NCBI GenBank assembly: GCA_913031035.1
Contig: CAJWGN010000001.1
Location: 66,923 to 110,627, forward strand
From: an uncultured Gammaproteobacteria bacterium
GTDB lineage: Bacteria > Pseudomonadota > Gammaproteobacteria > Pseudomonadales > Pseudohongiellaceae
Direction: 5' to 3'
Length of the DNA: 43,705 bases
Position 1 is the stretch's first letter. Each line of letters begins with the position of its first letter. The position numbers and the translations under genes are program-made. The notes beneath the pieces were generated by a model that was given only the letters and a program-made list of their open reading frames with translations, had not been told where the DNA came from and ran no database searches. Shown one piece after another: positions 1 to 9,521 of the stretch.

Positions 1-621
1 GCAGCTCTCGCTGAGCCAGAATCGGAGCAGCCATTGCTAAACCTAAAATCACCTGACTTTCACGTGGATGATGCGCAAAGGTCTCTTAGTCTCAAAAAAT
101 ACGCCTTGGATCTAGATAAACCGATAATTGCTATATGTCCGGGGGCTGAGTTTGGTGACGCAAAGCAGTGGCCGGCTGAGCATTTTGCTGAATTTTGCAA
201 TATGAAGCTGTCTTCAGGCGTGCAAATTTGGTTATTTGGTTCAAGCAATGATTCTGAAATAAGCGAAAAGATTGTTGCTGGGATCAATAAGGGCTATTCA
301 AGGAGTTTTAAAAATCTAGCTGGTCTGACTAATTTGGCTGAAGCTATAGACCTGCTCTCTTTTGCTGGGGCCTGCGTGAGCAATGATTCCGGGCTTATGC
401 ATGTTGCGGCGGCTCTGCAGGTCCCTATTATTGCAATATATGGGTCAACGTCGCCAGAGTTCACACCTCCGCTTACAGAAAAGGTAGAATTACTGACAAC
501 AGACATCGAGTGCCGCCCCTGTTTTCAGCGCAAGTGTCCATTAGGTCATCTGCGTTGCCTTAAGGATATTCAGCCGATGCGGGTATCACAATCAGTCAAT
601 CGACTATTGAATCTTACTTAG
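1..621 (+). CDS. waaF: ADP-heptose:LPS heptosyltransferase II, 5'-truncated by window edge
   Basis: The frame is open from base 1 to the TAG at 619-621, giving 206 residues. WaaF proteins have about 345, so roughly the first 140 residues (the N-terminal acceptor-binding Rossmann lobe) lie outside the window. What remains is the C-terminal GT9 ADP-heptose-binding lobe. The WaaF signature CPGAEFGDAKQWP is followed by SNDSGLMHVAAAL, the conserved sugar-nucleotide loop of heptosyltransferases, and by a Cys-rich tail CRPCFQRKCP found in WaaF. The enzyme adds the second L,D-heptose to the LPS inner core on the cytoplasmic face of the inner membrane. waaC follows 15 bases downstream, so the two are probably co-transcribed. 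The TTG at 34 is only an internal codon. Confidence 0.93.
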   Translation, partial: AALAEPESEQPLLNLKSPDFHVDDAQRSLSLKKYALDLDKPIIAICPGAEFGDAKQWPAEHFAEFCNMKLSSGVQIWLFGSSNDSEISEKIVAGINKGYSRSFKNLAGLTNLAEAIDLLSFAGACVSNDSGLMHVAAALQVPIIAIYGSTSPEFTPPLTEKVELLTTDIECRPCFQRKCPLGHLRCLKDIQPMRVSQSVNRLLNLT

Positions 622-636
622 AAAAGGATTTGCTAT

Positions 637-1698
637 TTGCGTGTTCTCATAGTCAAAGTGTCTTCCCTTGGAGATATTATTCATACTCTCCCCGCGGTGA
701 CAGATGCGCATAGAGCACGCAAAGATATTACTTTTGACTGGGTAGTCGAAGAAAACTTTGTCGAAGTTCCAAGCTGGCATCCAGCCGTGGACAAAGTGAT
801 ACCGGTGGCTATTCGGCGCTGGCGTAAGAATATATTTAAGACCTACTTTAATCATGAATTTAGAGAGTTCAAGAAGTCGCTTCAAGATACTCACTATGAT
901 CTTATTATTGATGCTCAAGGTTTGATTAAAAGCGGAATCATTAGCCGTCTTTCAAAAGGTCTAACTATCGGTTTAAGTGATAGGACAATCCGCGAGCCGA
1001 TGGCGACAATGTTCTACAACAAGGCATACTCGGTTCCTTGGACCGAGCATGCTGTTGATAGGGTACGGCAGCTTTTTTCGAGAGCTCTAAAATACAGCTA
1101 TGATCCTCAGCTAGTTGACTATGGCCTGGATGTTAATCGTATCGTCCCCTCTATGGCTTCAGACTCGGCTAAGCGAGTGGTATTTCTCCATGGCACTACC
1201 TGGAACACCAAACATTGGCCCGAGCATTATTGGCGCCATTTGGCCCACCTCGCAAAAGAGTCAGGTTTTGAGGTCTTATTACCTTGGGGTAGCGATAAAG
1301 AGAAGCAGCGGGCAGAATTTATCGCTAGAGATAATGCCAACGCAAAAGTTTTAGACAGACAGTCTCTATCTGAATTGGCCGCTCAAATAAATCGCTCGTC
1401 CGGTGTGATAGCTGTTGATACCGGCCTTGGACATTTGGCTGCTGCGTTGGCGAAACCTACCGTATCTCTATATGGTTCGACTAATCCGGGACTTTCAGGG
1501 ACTTTTGGACATAAGCAATTACATTTAAACTCGAATTTAAATTGTGCGCCCTGTGTTAAAAAAGTATGTACTTACAGCGGGCCCGGAGTTACAGATAAAT
1601 ACGAAGACCAACCATTTGCTGTTACACCAGCCTGTTTTTCTTCGCACAGGCCCGAATATGTTTGGCAGCAATTCGAAAAGTTATTGGCCGAAAAGTAA
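637..1698 (+). CDS. waaC: LPS heptosyltransferase I
   Basis: This 353-residue GT9 protein transfers the first heptose from ADP-heptose onto Kdo of Kdo2-lipid A. The start is TTG at 637, with an AAGGA Shine-Dalgarno about nine bases upstream. It gives the classic WaaC N-terminus MRVLIVKVSSLGDIIHTLP. The C-terminal donor lobe carries DTGLGHLAAALAKP and YGSTNP. The protein is longer than E. coli WaaC (319) and close to the Pseudomonas protein in length. It ends six bases before the waaG-like gene, which places it in the core operon. The family call is secure. The exact acceptor is inferred from the family. Confidence 0.94.
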   Translation: MRVLIVKVSSLGDIIHTLPAVTDAHRARKDITFDWVVEENFVEVPSWHPAVDKVIPVAIRRWRKNIFKTYFNHEFREFKKSLQDTHYDLIIDAQGLIKSGIISRLSKGLTIGLSDRTIREPMATMFYNKAYSVPWTEHAVDRVRQLFSRALKYSYDPQLVDYGLDVNRIVPSMASDSAKRVVFLHGTTWNTKHWPEHYWRHLAHLAKESGFEVLLPWGSDKEKQRAEFIARDNANAKVLDRQSLSELAAQINRSSGVIAVDTGLGHLAAALAKPTVSLYGSTNPGLSGTFGHKQLHLNSNLNCAPCVKKVCTYSGPGVTDKYEDQPFAVTPACFSSHRPEYVWQQFEKLLAEK

Positions 1699-1704
1699 GC
1701 AATA

Positions 1705-2850
1705 GTGAAATATAGTTTTCTTATATATACCTACTTTCCTTATGGTGGGCAACAAAGAGATTTCCTTCGAATAGCTAAGGAAATGCTCGATCGTGGAAAT
1801 GAAATAGATGTATATACATTAAGCTGGCAAGGGGACATTCCTGCCAATATGAATGTTATTTTGGTGCCGGTAAAAGCTTTTACTCGAGTTGGCCTTTATA
1901 AGCGGTTTACGAAATGGGTAGAAAATGCCTTAGGTCTAAAGCACCGAACTTGTGTTGTGGGCTTCACTAAAATGCCATTACTGGATATTTATTTTGCTGC
2001 TGATCCATGCTTTATGGAAAAAGCTGAGCATCAACGGGGCGGTTACTATAAATACACCAGACGATACCGGCACTTTAAAGAATATGAACGTGCGGTGTTT
2101 AATGGCAGCAGCAAAGTAGAAGTCTTGCTTCTGTCGCCTCAACAGCACACTGCATTTTGCCATTACTACCCAGGCTGTGATTCACGATTACACCAGCTGC
2201 CTCCCGGAATTTCTAAAGACAGAAAGGTAGAAAAGCGTGACCCGGGCATGGGTGATCAGATAAGAAGAGAGATTGGCGTTTCTGATGAGACCGTTCTCAT
2301 ACTTCAGATAGGATCTGGATTCCGAGTTAAAGGTGTGGACAGATCTTTAGAAGCTATCGCGTCCTTGCCTCCTTATCTAAAACAGAACATTCACTATTTG
2401 CTTATCGGACAGGATAAATCTAATCGCTTCGTAAAGCTCGCGGCAACGCTAGGTTTAACTAGCCAGGTTACGATATTACCGGGCAGAGACGATGTTCCAA
2501 ACTTGTTACAAGCAGCAGACCTTATGTTACATCCGGCGTATAGCGAAAGCGCTGGCTATGTATTGCTTGAAGCGACCATAGCGGGTCTGCCGATCTTAAC
2601 AACAGCGAGTTGTGGCTATGCGTTTCATATTGAAAAAGCTCGGTCTGGTGAGGTTTGCCCATTGCCTTTTCAGCAACAGAAGCTAAATGAAATGTTGTTT
2701 AACATGCTTGAAACGTTAGAGACCTCGAATTGGTCTTGCGCGGGCATTGAATACGGAAAGAACGAGAATTTGTACACAATGCCTGAAGCCGCAGCTGACA
2801 TGATCGAAGGAAATGCAAAAAAATTGAAGCGTATCAAGACGCGATGGTAA
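1705..2850 (+). CDS. waaG: LPS core glycosyltransferase, WaaG family (GT4)
   Basis: This is a 381-residue GT4 glycosyltransferase with a GTG start at 1705. The N-terminus MKYSFLIYTYFPYGGQQRDF matches the WaaG pattern, in which the Gly-Gly-x-Gln-Arg-Asp segment binds the nucleotide sugar. The donor lobe shows HPAYSESAGYVLLEA, the E-x7-E motif of retaining GT4 enzymes. WaaG adds the first outer-core hexose onto heptose II. In E. coli this is glucose, in Pseudomonas it is a GalNAc-type sugar, and the sequence does not tell which applies here. It lies between waaC and waaP, as in Pseudomonas. Confidence 0.9.
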   Translation: MKYSFLIYTYFPYGGQQRDFLRIAKEMLDRGNEIDVYTLSWQGDIPANMNVILVPVKAFTRVGLYKRFTKWVENALGLKHRTCVVGFTKMPLLDIYFAADPCFMEKAEHQRGGYYKYTRRYRHFKEYERAVFNGSSKVEVLLLSPQQHTAFCHYYPGCDSRLHQLPPGISKDRKVEKRDPGMGDQIRREIGVSDETVLILQIGSGFRVKGVDRSLEAIASLPPYLKQNIHYLLIGQDKSNRFVKLAATLGLTSQVTILPGRDDVPNLLQAADLMLHPAYSESAGYVLLEATIAGLPILTTASCGYAFHIEKARSGEVCPLPFQQQKLNEMLFNMLETLETSNWSCAGIEYGKNENLYTMPEAAADMIEGNAKKLKRIKTRW

Positions 2851-2857
2851 CCAGTTT

Positions 2858-3658
2858 ATGAATTATTTAGCCCCAGAGTTTGAAGCCGCTTGGTCAGGCA
2901 GGAACCCATTCACCGAAGTAAGAAAATTAGAGGGCACGGTATATAGAGAAGTCAAGTCTCGGCGTACGCTGCGCTTTCTATTTTTGGATAAGTATTATTT
3001 TGCCAAGATTCATTTTGGTATTGGTTGGCGAGAAATATTTAAAGACATCAGTCAGCTTAGGTTGCCAATCATAGGCGCACGAAATGAATGGGAGGCGATA
3101 AAAAAACTTAAAGAATTAAACATAGATACGATGACTGCCGTAGCGTTTGGCTCAGAGGGTTTTAATCCAGCTCAGTTAAAATCCTTTATCGTCACCGAGG
3201 AGCTAACAGACACCATACCATTAGAAGATTATTGTAGATCATGGGGTAATACGAAGCCGAATTTTAAAATAAAGATCGAACTAATTCGAAAATTAGCGCA
3301 TGTTAGCCAAGTAATGCATTCCTCAGGAATGTGCCACCGTGATTACTACTTATGTCATTTTCATCTGCATCCAAGCAGGTCTCAAGACGGCGAGCTTAAA
3401 GTATCTCTCATAGATTTACACAGGGCGCTGATCGCTAAACGGCTGGCAACACGCTGGATTGTAAAAGATATTGCAGGGTTGTATTTCTCAGCTATGAATA
3501 TTGGTCTTACTCAACGAGATAAATTACGATTTATTCGGCTCTACACTGGCCGGCCGTTGCGAGAGGCAGTTATTGAGAGAGATGGTTTTTGGGCTTCAGT
3601 TACGGTTCGTGCCACAAAGTTATACGCTAAAGAAAATAAAAATCAGGAAGTAACCTGA
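2858..3658 (+). CDS. waaP: LPS core heptose(I) kinase
   Basis: This 266-residue protein has the normal length and motifs of WaaP (RfaP). The kinase catalytic loop reads MHSSGMCHRDYYLCHFHLH, where HRDxYxCHF is diagnostic of WaaP, and the metal-binding motif is LIDLHRA. WaaP phosphorylates O-4 of heptose I with ATP, adding the anionic groups that divalent cations bridge in the outer leaflet. The start ATG lies 7 bases after the preceding stop. The stop overlaps the next start (TGATG), which implies translational coupling to the double-kinase protein. Confidence 0.93.
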   Translation: MNYLAPEFEAAWSGRNPFTEVRKLEGTVYREVKSRRTLRFLFLDKYYFAKIHFGIGWREIFKDISQLRLPIIGARNEWEAIKKLKELNIDTMTAVAFGSEGFNPAQLKSFIVTEELTDTIPLEDYCRSWGNTKPNFKIKIELIRKLAHVSQVMHSSGMCHRDYYLCHFHLHPSRSQDGELKVSLIDLHRALIAKRLATRWIVKDIAGLYFSAMNIGLTQRDKLRFIRLYTGRPLREAVIERDGFWASVTVRATKLYAKENKNQEVT

Positions 3659-5175
3659 TGGATTACGTAAGCAATGACATAGTTGAATTCGGACGAAATA
3701 TACCTATCCCCTGTAATGTGACTCTGCTGACCGATGGAGCAGAGAGTACGCTTGAAATATTAGAAATACTTAGAATCCTTCCGGGAAAGCGGCTTACGGC
3801 TGTTGCTAGATTGAATGGGAAAAAAACAGTAGCGAAGTTATTCTTTCACCCGACAGCTTGGAAGAGAAAGTTAAATAGAGAACTGTCGGGCATAGAAGAA
3901 TTTGAAAAACATAAACTTGCTACCCCAAAGATCCTTAGTCAGCACAGTATCAAGGGTGCCGGGGGAGTGATATTAATCGAGTACCTTGAGACAGGGATAA
4001 GTCTAGCGGAATACTTTGCCGATGAAAAATCGGTGAGTTCACCGGATGGTGAAAGGATTTGGTCTTTGATCTTTAGTATGGTTTGTAGTTGTCACAACAC
4101 TGGGCTTTGGCAAGGAGACATGCACCTCGGTAATTACATGTTGTTTAAGGAAAAGCTGTATCTGATTGATGGCGGAGATGTAAAGCGGCTGGCGAAACCT
4201 TTGGGGAAATCCCAGCGACTAAAAAATATCGCTGATTTCATATCTCAGTTTCCGGTTAGCTTCGACGTCCAAATAGAGCTTATGCTTGAGTCCTATCAAG
4301 TTAGCTATGGAGAATTTTCTTCTGCGGATTTGGCTAAGGTTCAGCCTATGGTTCAGAATTTGCGCATGCAGCGCCTTTCGCATTTTGAAAAAAAGGTATT
4401 TCGCTCGTCTTCTGCTACCTCAAAAGTGAAAACTGCAAAGTCTCTCCTCGTCCACGATCGACTGTTGGATAAAAATGATCTAGCACAATTTTTAAAAAAT
4501 CCAGATAGCTATATTAAGCAAGAGGGCATGCTGAAAGATGGCGAGACAACAACAGTTGCAGTAGTGAACATAAGCGGCATACCAATGATTCTGAAGCGCT
4601 ATAACATTGTTAGCCCGGGACAAGCATTAAGGCGTCTTCTCGATGAGTCCCGTGCGCATCGCTGTTGGAGAAATTCATCGATGTTAGATCTTTTAGGCAT
4701 TTACACCCCTCATGCTCACCTATTTTTAGAGGAGCGGCTGTATTGGTTTTTCCGAAGGCGGTCTTACTTGTTGACTGAAAAAATACCAGCCAATAATTTA
4801 AATCTTCAGTTAAAGGGCGCAGACGAAGCTGAAAACGATGGTCCTGTTAACAGCTCTCCTCATAGCACTGCAAACGGAGCAATAAACGAAACTAAGCTCG
4901 TGGCTGCGTTTGCAGATCTTTTCGAAATTATGCACCGGTATAAAATTAGCCATGGTGATATGAAAGCTACTAATTTCATTTTTCGTAATGACAGGCTTTA
5001 TGTTCTCGATCTAGATGGTATGCGTCGTCATCGCTTCAAATGGTGGTCCCATCGAAAATCGCTACAGGATATGAAGCGCTTCGAGAAGAATTGGACAGGA
5101 AGTCGGTATGAGCAGTTATTTGCACCGATGATAAATCAGTATTATGAAAACAGGCGAGCATCGAATCGTGACTAA
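3658..5175 (+). CDS. Tandem double LPS-kinase-like protein (PA5006-type)
   Basis: This 505-residue protein has two protein-kinase-like halves. Half 1 (about residues 20-260) has VAKLFF as the N-lobe lysine region, a catalytic loop WQGDMHLGNYM with Gln in place of the usual His before Gly-Asp, and a metal site LIDGGD. Half 2 (about 285-500) has MILKRY, a canonical SHGDMKATNFIF loop and VLDLDGM. It resembles the InaA/RfaP-like kinases that follow waaP in Pseudomonas LPS clusters, some of which phosphorylate core heptose. Its start overlaps the waaP stop by one base, and its end overlaps the carbamoyltransferase start. The substrate is unknown; a second inner-core phosphorylation site is the natural guess. 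Confidence 0.85.
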   Translation: MDYVSNDIVEFGRNIPIPCNVTLLTDGAESTLEILEILRILPGKRLTAVARLNGKKTVAKLFFHPTAWKRKLNRELSGIEEFEKHKLATPKILSQHSIKGAGGVILIEYLETGISLAEYFADEKSVSSPDGERIWSLIFSMVCSCHNTGLWQGDMHLGNYMLFKEKLYLIDGGDVKRLAKPLGKSQRLKNIADFISQFPVSFDVQIELMLESYQVSYGEFSSADLAKVQPMVQNLRMQRLSHFEKKVFRSSSATSKVKTAKSLLVHDRLLDKNDLAQFLKNPDSYIKQEGMLKDGETTTVAVVNISGIPMILKRYNIVSPGQALRRLLDESRAHRCWRNSSMLDLLGIYTPHAHLFLEERLYWFFRRRSYLLTEKIPANNLNLQLKGADEAENDGPVNSSPHSTANGAINETKLVAAFADLFEIMHRYKISHGDMKATNFIFRNDRLYVLDLDGMRRHRFKWWSHRKSLQDMKRFEKNWTGSRYEQLFAPMINQYYENRRASNRD

Positions 5176-6916
5176 AATTACTTTAGGGCTATCAGGCGCT
5201 GTTGGGCATGACCCTGCTGCAGCGATCTTTGTCGGTAACGAATTGATTGCTGCGGTTGAAGAAGAAAGGTTAATTCGTAAAAAACACGCAAAAGAAGAAT
5301 GGCCTTTTCTTGCGGCAAGGCAGGTGATGCAAATTGCAGGGGTGAGGTCCGTGGATATCGACCACGTTGCGATACCCTATGCCCCAATTTCACTGTTTAG
5401 CAAAGCACGCTGGCATTATGCTTACCGGCACTGGTACGCGCCAGACCGAAGCGTGGATAGCCTAATCAACGGAAATCGTAGATATAATCGTTACTATAAA
5501 GAACTAGGGGGACTTCTAGAGAAGCTCCATATTCCAAAGGCGGCAACTAAAGTCGTTCCTGTCCGACACCAGCTGGCTCATGCAAGTAGTGTATATCATC
5601 TCAATGAGACGGATCAAAAAACCGCTATTCTTTGTCTGGACTCAAAGGGTGAGTATTCCAATGTCTTTATTGGTTACGGTTTTCAAGGTGAGATAGTGAG
5701 GCTAAAGGAATTTTATAACCCAGACTCTCTGTGCGGAATGTATGCGGCTTTAACCGATTATCTTGGTTTTGAAATATTAGATGGGGAGTTTAAAGTTATG
5801 GGCATGGCCCCCTACGGAGACCCCAATAAATATGATCTCTCAAGTCTTGCTAGCTTTGACGGTAAGAAGTTCAAGGTCAACAATACACTTATCAGTACGA
5901 TTGGTCTTAGACGGTATAAAGCAAAATTAAAAGGACATTACTTCAGTAAAAAATTGGTTGATATGCTCGGACCAAGAAGAGAAGGTAATTTGACCGATGA
6001 TCCTTACGTCCATTATGCGGCAGCAATTCAACAACTTTATGAAGACATGACAATACAAATCATGGAAAGTTATTTATCAGATATTCTCAAACAAAGCGGT
6101 CGATTGGCTATTGCTGGTACTGGCGCCATGAACATCCGACTCAATAAGAGACTAGCCGAACACCCATTGGTAAAAGAGCTAATAGTTCATCCGGCCTGTG
6201 GCGACGCGGGTACAGCTATCGGCGCGGCTGCCTATGTTGCAAGAAAAAACAGTGGCAAACTAGCCCCGTTAAAAAACGTGTCGCTTGGGCCAACTTTCAA
6301 CAACAAGGTTTGTATTGAGGCGTGTCAGCGAAATAGAGAGAAGCCCAATTGGAGGGAGTTAGAGGACCCTTTTGCGGAAGCAGCAGAATTATTAGCCAAT
6401 GGAAAAGTGGTTGCTTGGATGAGGGGGCCCATGGAGTTCGGTCCACGCGCGCTTGGTAATCGCTGTATATTTGCGAATCCAACCGAGCCGGATATTGTCA
6501 AAAGTATCAATAAACGGGTTAAATTTAGGGAGCACTGGCGGCCTTTTTCTACAAGCGTATTAGACTCTATGGCAGCAGATTTTTTTGAGAAAAGTTATGA
6601 CGATAAATATATGTGTATTAGTCAGCAGGTAAAGGAGCCTTGGCGAAGTGAATATCCATTTATTACGTCCAATGACGGGACCGGCAGATCTCAATGCGTC
6701 AACGAGGAAAATAATCCGGAGCTTTATAAACTGCTGACGATGTTTCAGGAGAAAAGTGGCCACGGTGTATTGATGAATACGGCGTTAAGTCGACCTGGTG
6801 AGGCGTTAGTTTGTAGTCCAGACGACGCCCTCAATACGTTTATGGGTACAGACTTAGAGTATTTAATTATGCAGGATATTCTGATAACGAAAAGAGAGGA
6901 GACTAGTAATTGGTAG
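5168..6916 (+). CDS. wapO: LPS core carbamoyltransferase (WapO/NodU family)
   Basis: This is an ASKHA-fold O-carbamoyltransferase of about 582 residues. The GTG at 5168 gives the family N-terminus MTKITLGLSGAVGHDPAAA and overlaps the upstream gene by 8 bases. An ATG at 5144 would add 8 residues but overlaps more and has no Shine-Dalgarno. The N-terminal TsaD-like domain has HQLAHASS (metal-binding His pair), GTGAMNIRLNKRL and CGDAGTAIGAA. The C-terminal YrdC-like domain has GPMEFGPRALGNR, the carbamoyl-adenylate signature. In Pseudomonas the enzyme in this position carbamoylates heptose II of the core. It ends 7 bases from the convergent GT-C gene. Confidence 0.88.
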   Translation: MTKITLGLSGAVGHDPAAAIFVGNELIAAVEEERLIRKKHAKEEWPFLAARQVMQIAGVRSVDIDHVAIPYAPISLFSKARWHYAYRHWYAPDRSVDSLINGNRRYNRYYKELGGLLEKLHIPKAATKVVPVRHQLAHASSVYHLNETDQKTAILCLDSKGEYSNVFIGYGFQGEIVRLKEFYNPDSLCGMYAALTDYLGFEILDGEFKVMGMAPYGDPNKYDLSSLASFDGKKFKVNNTLISTIGLRRYKAKLKGHYFSKKLVDMLGPRREGNLTDDPYVHYAAAIQQLYEDMTIQIMESYLSDILKQSGRLAIAGTGAMNIRLNKRLAEHPLVKELIVHPACGDAGTAIGAAAYVARKNSGKLAPLKNVSLGPTFNNKVCIEACQRNREKPNWRELEDPFAEAAELLANGKVVAWMRGPMEFGPRALGNRCIFANPTEPDIVKSINKRVKFREHWRPFSTSVLDSMAADFFEKSYDDKYMCISQQVKEPWRSEYPFITSNDGTGRSQCVNEENNPELYKLLTMFQEKSGHGVLMNTALSRPGEALVCSPDDALNTFMGTDLEYLIMQDILITKREETSNW

Positions 6917-6923
6917 TCAATTA

Positions 6924-8423
6924 TTAGTCCTTCATGGTCCTGTAGATGGCCACTCGAGGCTGGGGGCCAGGCGGAAAACCTATTTCGAATTCAATAGTAC
7001 CTTCCTCAACAAGTTCTTTCATTAGTGTTGCCATGGTCAAGTTCATTTCGATTACAAGCAAGGCATCATTTCCAACATTAAGTATTTCTTCGGTGCTAAC
7101 GTTGGCCGACACTCCGTCATAATTCTCTATTTTTTTACTGGTATAAGCGATAGCGTGGTTGTTAGTCAGTAAACGTTGGCTGAGCGGGCTATTCTGTTTT
7201 AACCACTGATTAGAATTTGCAATAAATTCCTTTTTGTAACCGAAGCTGTAATACGAATCTGCTGTGCAGTAAACCAGTAATAAATAAAGTGAGTATTGCA
7301 TTAGTGGAGTTTTCATCTGCCTCGAGAAGTTTAGTAATTCCTTCGCTAGCAGTGAAAGGAAGACTAGAAACACAAGAGATAGAATCATGGTATGGCGACC
7401 CGGTAAATACCGAGTTATAAAAATAAAAATGAAGACAGTGATAAAGTTGACGAAAAAATAGCTATAGAGAGAGAGCAGGATAGATGAATCTATTTTAGCT
7501 CGCTGCTTGGCAGCTTGGGCGGCTAACAACAAGAATAGTGGTGCACCAATTCCATTGAGAATTTTGACAATCAGTAAACTAAACAATCCGCCTGCAATAA
7601 AGAGACCTAGATAGTCATCCGAGTAAATAGCGGCATATTCTCCAAATACGGCTACAGATACGGAGGCTATCGACTCTGGGTCCGAGCTAATTGAGCTTTC
7701 TATGAATGGCCTATAAACGGAGACGAATTCCGCCAGCTGCGTTGCGACATTGATTTGTAAGAGCAGCAGGAGAAGTGTCAAACACAAAAGAATTAGGCAG
7801 CTGCTGAAAAGCAACTTTAGGTAAGAATTGCGCAAGCTTTTCGATGAGGTGAAAATAATATTAAGCAACGGAACAACAAAAAGATAGGCTAGGGCTTCCG
7901 CTCGAAAAGCCGTCGCCACAATGAGGCATGCAGTAAAACCGATGCTATTAGTGAAAGACTGATGCTGAGTATAGAGAATCAGTTGCCAAAGTGATAAACA
8001 AACCAAAGACCAAAACGCGACGTCTCGGATGATGGTGCCTCGGTATTCATTTAATTCGGGATAGACAAGAATGCAAATTGCTGCCAAAACCAAGGTAGAC
8101 CTATCCGAATCAATTGCCTTAATAATACTGAGCAAGGCAAAGGTGAGTAAGGCAAAAAATAGGCTATTAATTAAGAAGGCAGAACTAAATAGAGTAAGGC
8201 CGAGTTTACTTACTAGAGCGATCAGTATAGAAAAAGCAGGCCAACTATAGTGATTAGCTGCAGCCTGTACGCCGTCCTCTAAAAAAATCTCGGCGGTTCT
8301 TACATAAGCATAAGAATCGTCATTTAGAGATACAGGAGAGATTCTTTCCAAAACCGAAATTAATAGACTAAGCGCTACGGCAAAATAGCGAATATCAAGT
8401 CGCCGCAGGTCTATTTTTTTCAC
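6924..8423 (-). CDS. Polytopic membrane glycosyltransferase, GT-C/PMT-like
   Basis: This 499-residue integral membrane protein has about ten to twelve hydrophobic segments and a short C-terminal soluble tail. After the first membrane segment comes LNDDSYAYVRTAEIF, with the acidic pair in the first periplasmic loop that polyprenyl-phosphate-sugar-dependent GT-C enzymes (GT39/GT83-like) use as catalytic base. It probably transfers a sugar from an undecaprenyl-phosphate carrier in the periplasm, perhaps to LPS core or lipid A; the substrate cannot be read from sequence. The GTG start overlaps the stop of the acyltransferase gene by four bases (GTGA), so the two are coupled. Confidence 0.72.
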   Translation of the reverse strand: MKKIDLRRLDIRYFAVALSLLISVLERISPVSLNDDSYAYVRTAEIFLEDGVQAAANHYSWPAFSILIALVSKLGLTLFSSAFLINSLFFALLTFALLSIIKAIDSDRSTLVLAAICILVYPELNEYRGTIIRDVAFWSLVCLSLWQLILYTQHQSFTNSIGFTACLIVATAFRAEALAYLFVVPLLNIIFTSSKSLRNSYLKLLFSSCLILLCLTLLLLLLQINVATQLAEFVSVYRPFIESSISSDPESIASVSVAVFGEYAAIYSDDYLGLFIAGGLFSLLIVKILNGIGAPLFLLLAAQAAKQRAKIDSSILLSLYSYFFVNFITVFIFIFITRYLPGRHTMILSLVFLVFLSLLAKELLNFSRQMKTPLMQYSLYLLLVYCTADSYYSFGYKKEFIANSNQWLKQNSPLSQRLLTNNHAIAYTSKKIENYDGVSANVSTEEILNVGNDALLVIEMNLTMATLMKELVEEGTIEFEIGFPPGPQPRVAIYRTMKD

Positions 8424-9373
8424 GATTTCGATTTCAATTTTTTGTCATTATAGGGTCGAGCGCTTTTGCCAGCCGCTTGTGTTTTGAATCGCTTATGAAG
8501 CCATAGGTATTGATCGGGCTGTCGCCTTATCGCGGTTTCCATATGGCTGTTTATGATTGTTGCGTCTTCGATGTCATCGCCAGTTGGGTATCCCTTTAAA
8601 GCCTCGCTGAAATGAATATGATAGCCAGAGTTATCAGCGTTTCGATAATGGCTGTAAAACACAATAGCTGAACCATTAAATTTCGCAAATCGACTGGTGG
8701 CGGTAATAGTCGCCGCGGGCACACCAAAAAAGGGAGCGTAAACTGAGTTTCTGGGCCCATAGTCTTGGTCTGGTGCATACCATAGCACTCGGCCTGCTTT
8801 CAAACTGCGCATAGCCTGGCGGATGTTCTTGCGATTAAAAACACCCTCTACATTGCGCATTCTCCCGTTGTACATTATGGCGTCAAACAATGGATTATCA
8901 TGGGCTCTATAGGTAGCGTCTATTTCCCCCTGAGGGTAAAGAAACCCGCCCATCTCCAAAGTGCTGAAGTGTGCTCCAACTAGGAGTACCCCTTTACCCG
9001 ATGACTTAGCTGCATTGAGGTTTTCGATACCAAAAACTTCTACCATACCCTTAAATCTATCTGGGTTAGTGAACCAAGCCATAGCTATCTCAACAAGACC
9101 AATTCCACTTGAGATAAAGGTTTTATTTACAAGTTCTGCCCTTTGTATTTCACTTAACTCAGGAAAGCAGAGTTTGATGTTCACTTCGCAGGCATCACGC
9201 CTATCACGGGCCAAAAGTAGGCTGAGTTTACCGAGCAGCTTACCCATTGCGATTTGGGCTTTAAAAGGCAATACAGCAATGGCCCTGAGAAAACCATAGA
9301 GGGCCCAAGTTGGCCAAAATCGTGGCGCGATATAGGAGCGAAGGGACTTAAAATGTGCGTCAGGTTTAGGCAA
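8420..9373 (-). CDS. Lipid A late acyltransferase (LpxL/HtrB family)
   Basis: This is an inner-membrane acyl-ACP-dependent acyltransferase of about 317 residues. The N-terminal part reads RSYIAPRFWPTWALYGFLRA, the normal LpxL beginning with its membrane anchor. The catalytic motif HFSTLE gives the H-x4-E dyad (about His135/Glu140), and the end QYLWLHKRFK is the family C-terminal motif. It adds a secondary acyl chain to Kdo2-lipid A. A longer frame starts at TTG 9451, but the extra 26 residues are unlike the family. The TTG at 9373 fits better, although neither start has a good Shine-Dalgarno. The gene is divergent from hldE and coupled to the GT-C gene. Confidence 0.87.
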   Translation of the reverse strand: MPKPDAHFKSLRSYIAPRFWPTWALYGFLRAIAVLPFKAQIAMGKLLGKLSLLLARDRRDACEVNIKLCFPELSEIQRAELVNKTFISSGIGLVEIAMAWFTNPDRFKGMVEVFGIENLNAAKSSGKGVLLVGAHFSTLEMGGFLYPQGEIDATYRAHDNPLFDAIMYNGRMRNVEGVFNRKNIRQAMRSLKAGRVLWYAPDQDYGPRNSVYAPFFGVPAATITATSRFAKFNGSAIVFYSHYRNADNSGYHIHFSEALKGYPTGDDIEDATIINSHMETAIRRQPDQYLWLHKRFKTQAAGKSARPYNDKKLKSKS

Positions 9374-9521
9374 TGTTAGTATTCTGGCTCGTGAATTTCT
9401 TGAGCGATTGTAGCAGATGTGTCTTAGAAACCTAGTGGTGGAGCAGATCAACTAATAGCAGGTGCTATGATATGATGCAGCGATAACCCATTAAATTAAG
9501 CGTAAGTTCGGGAATAATCTA

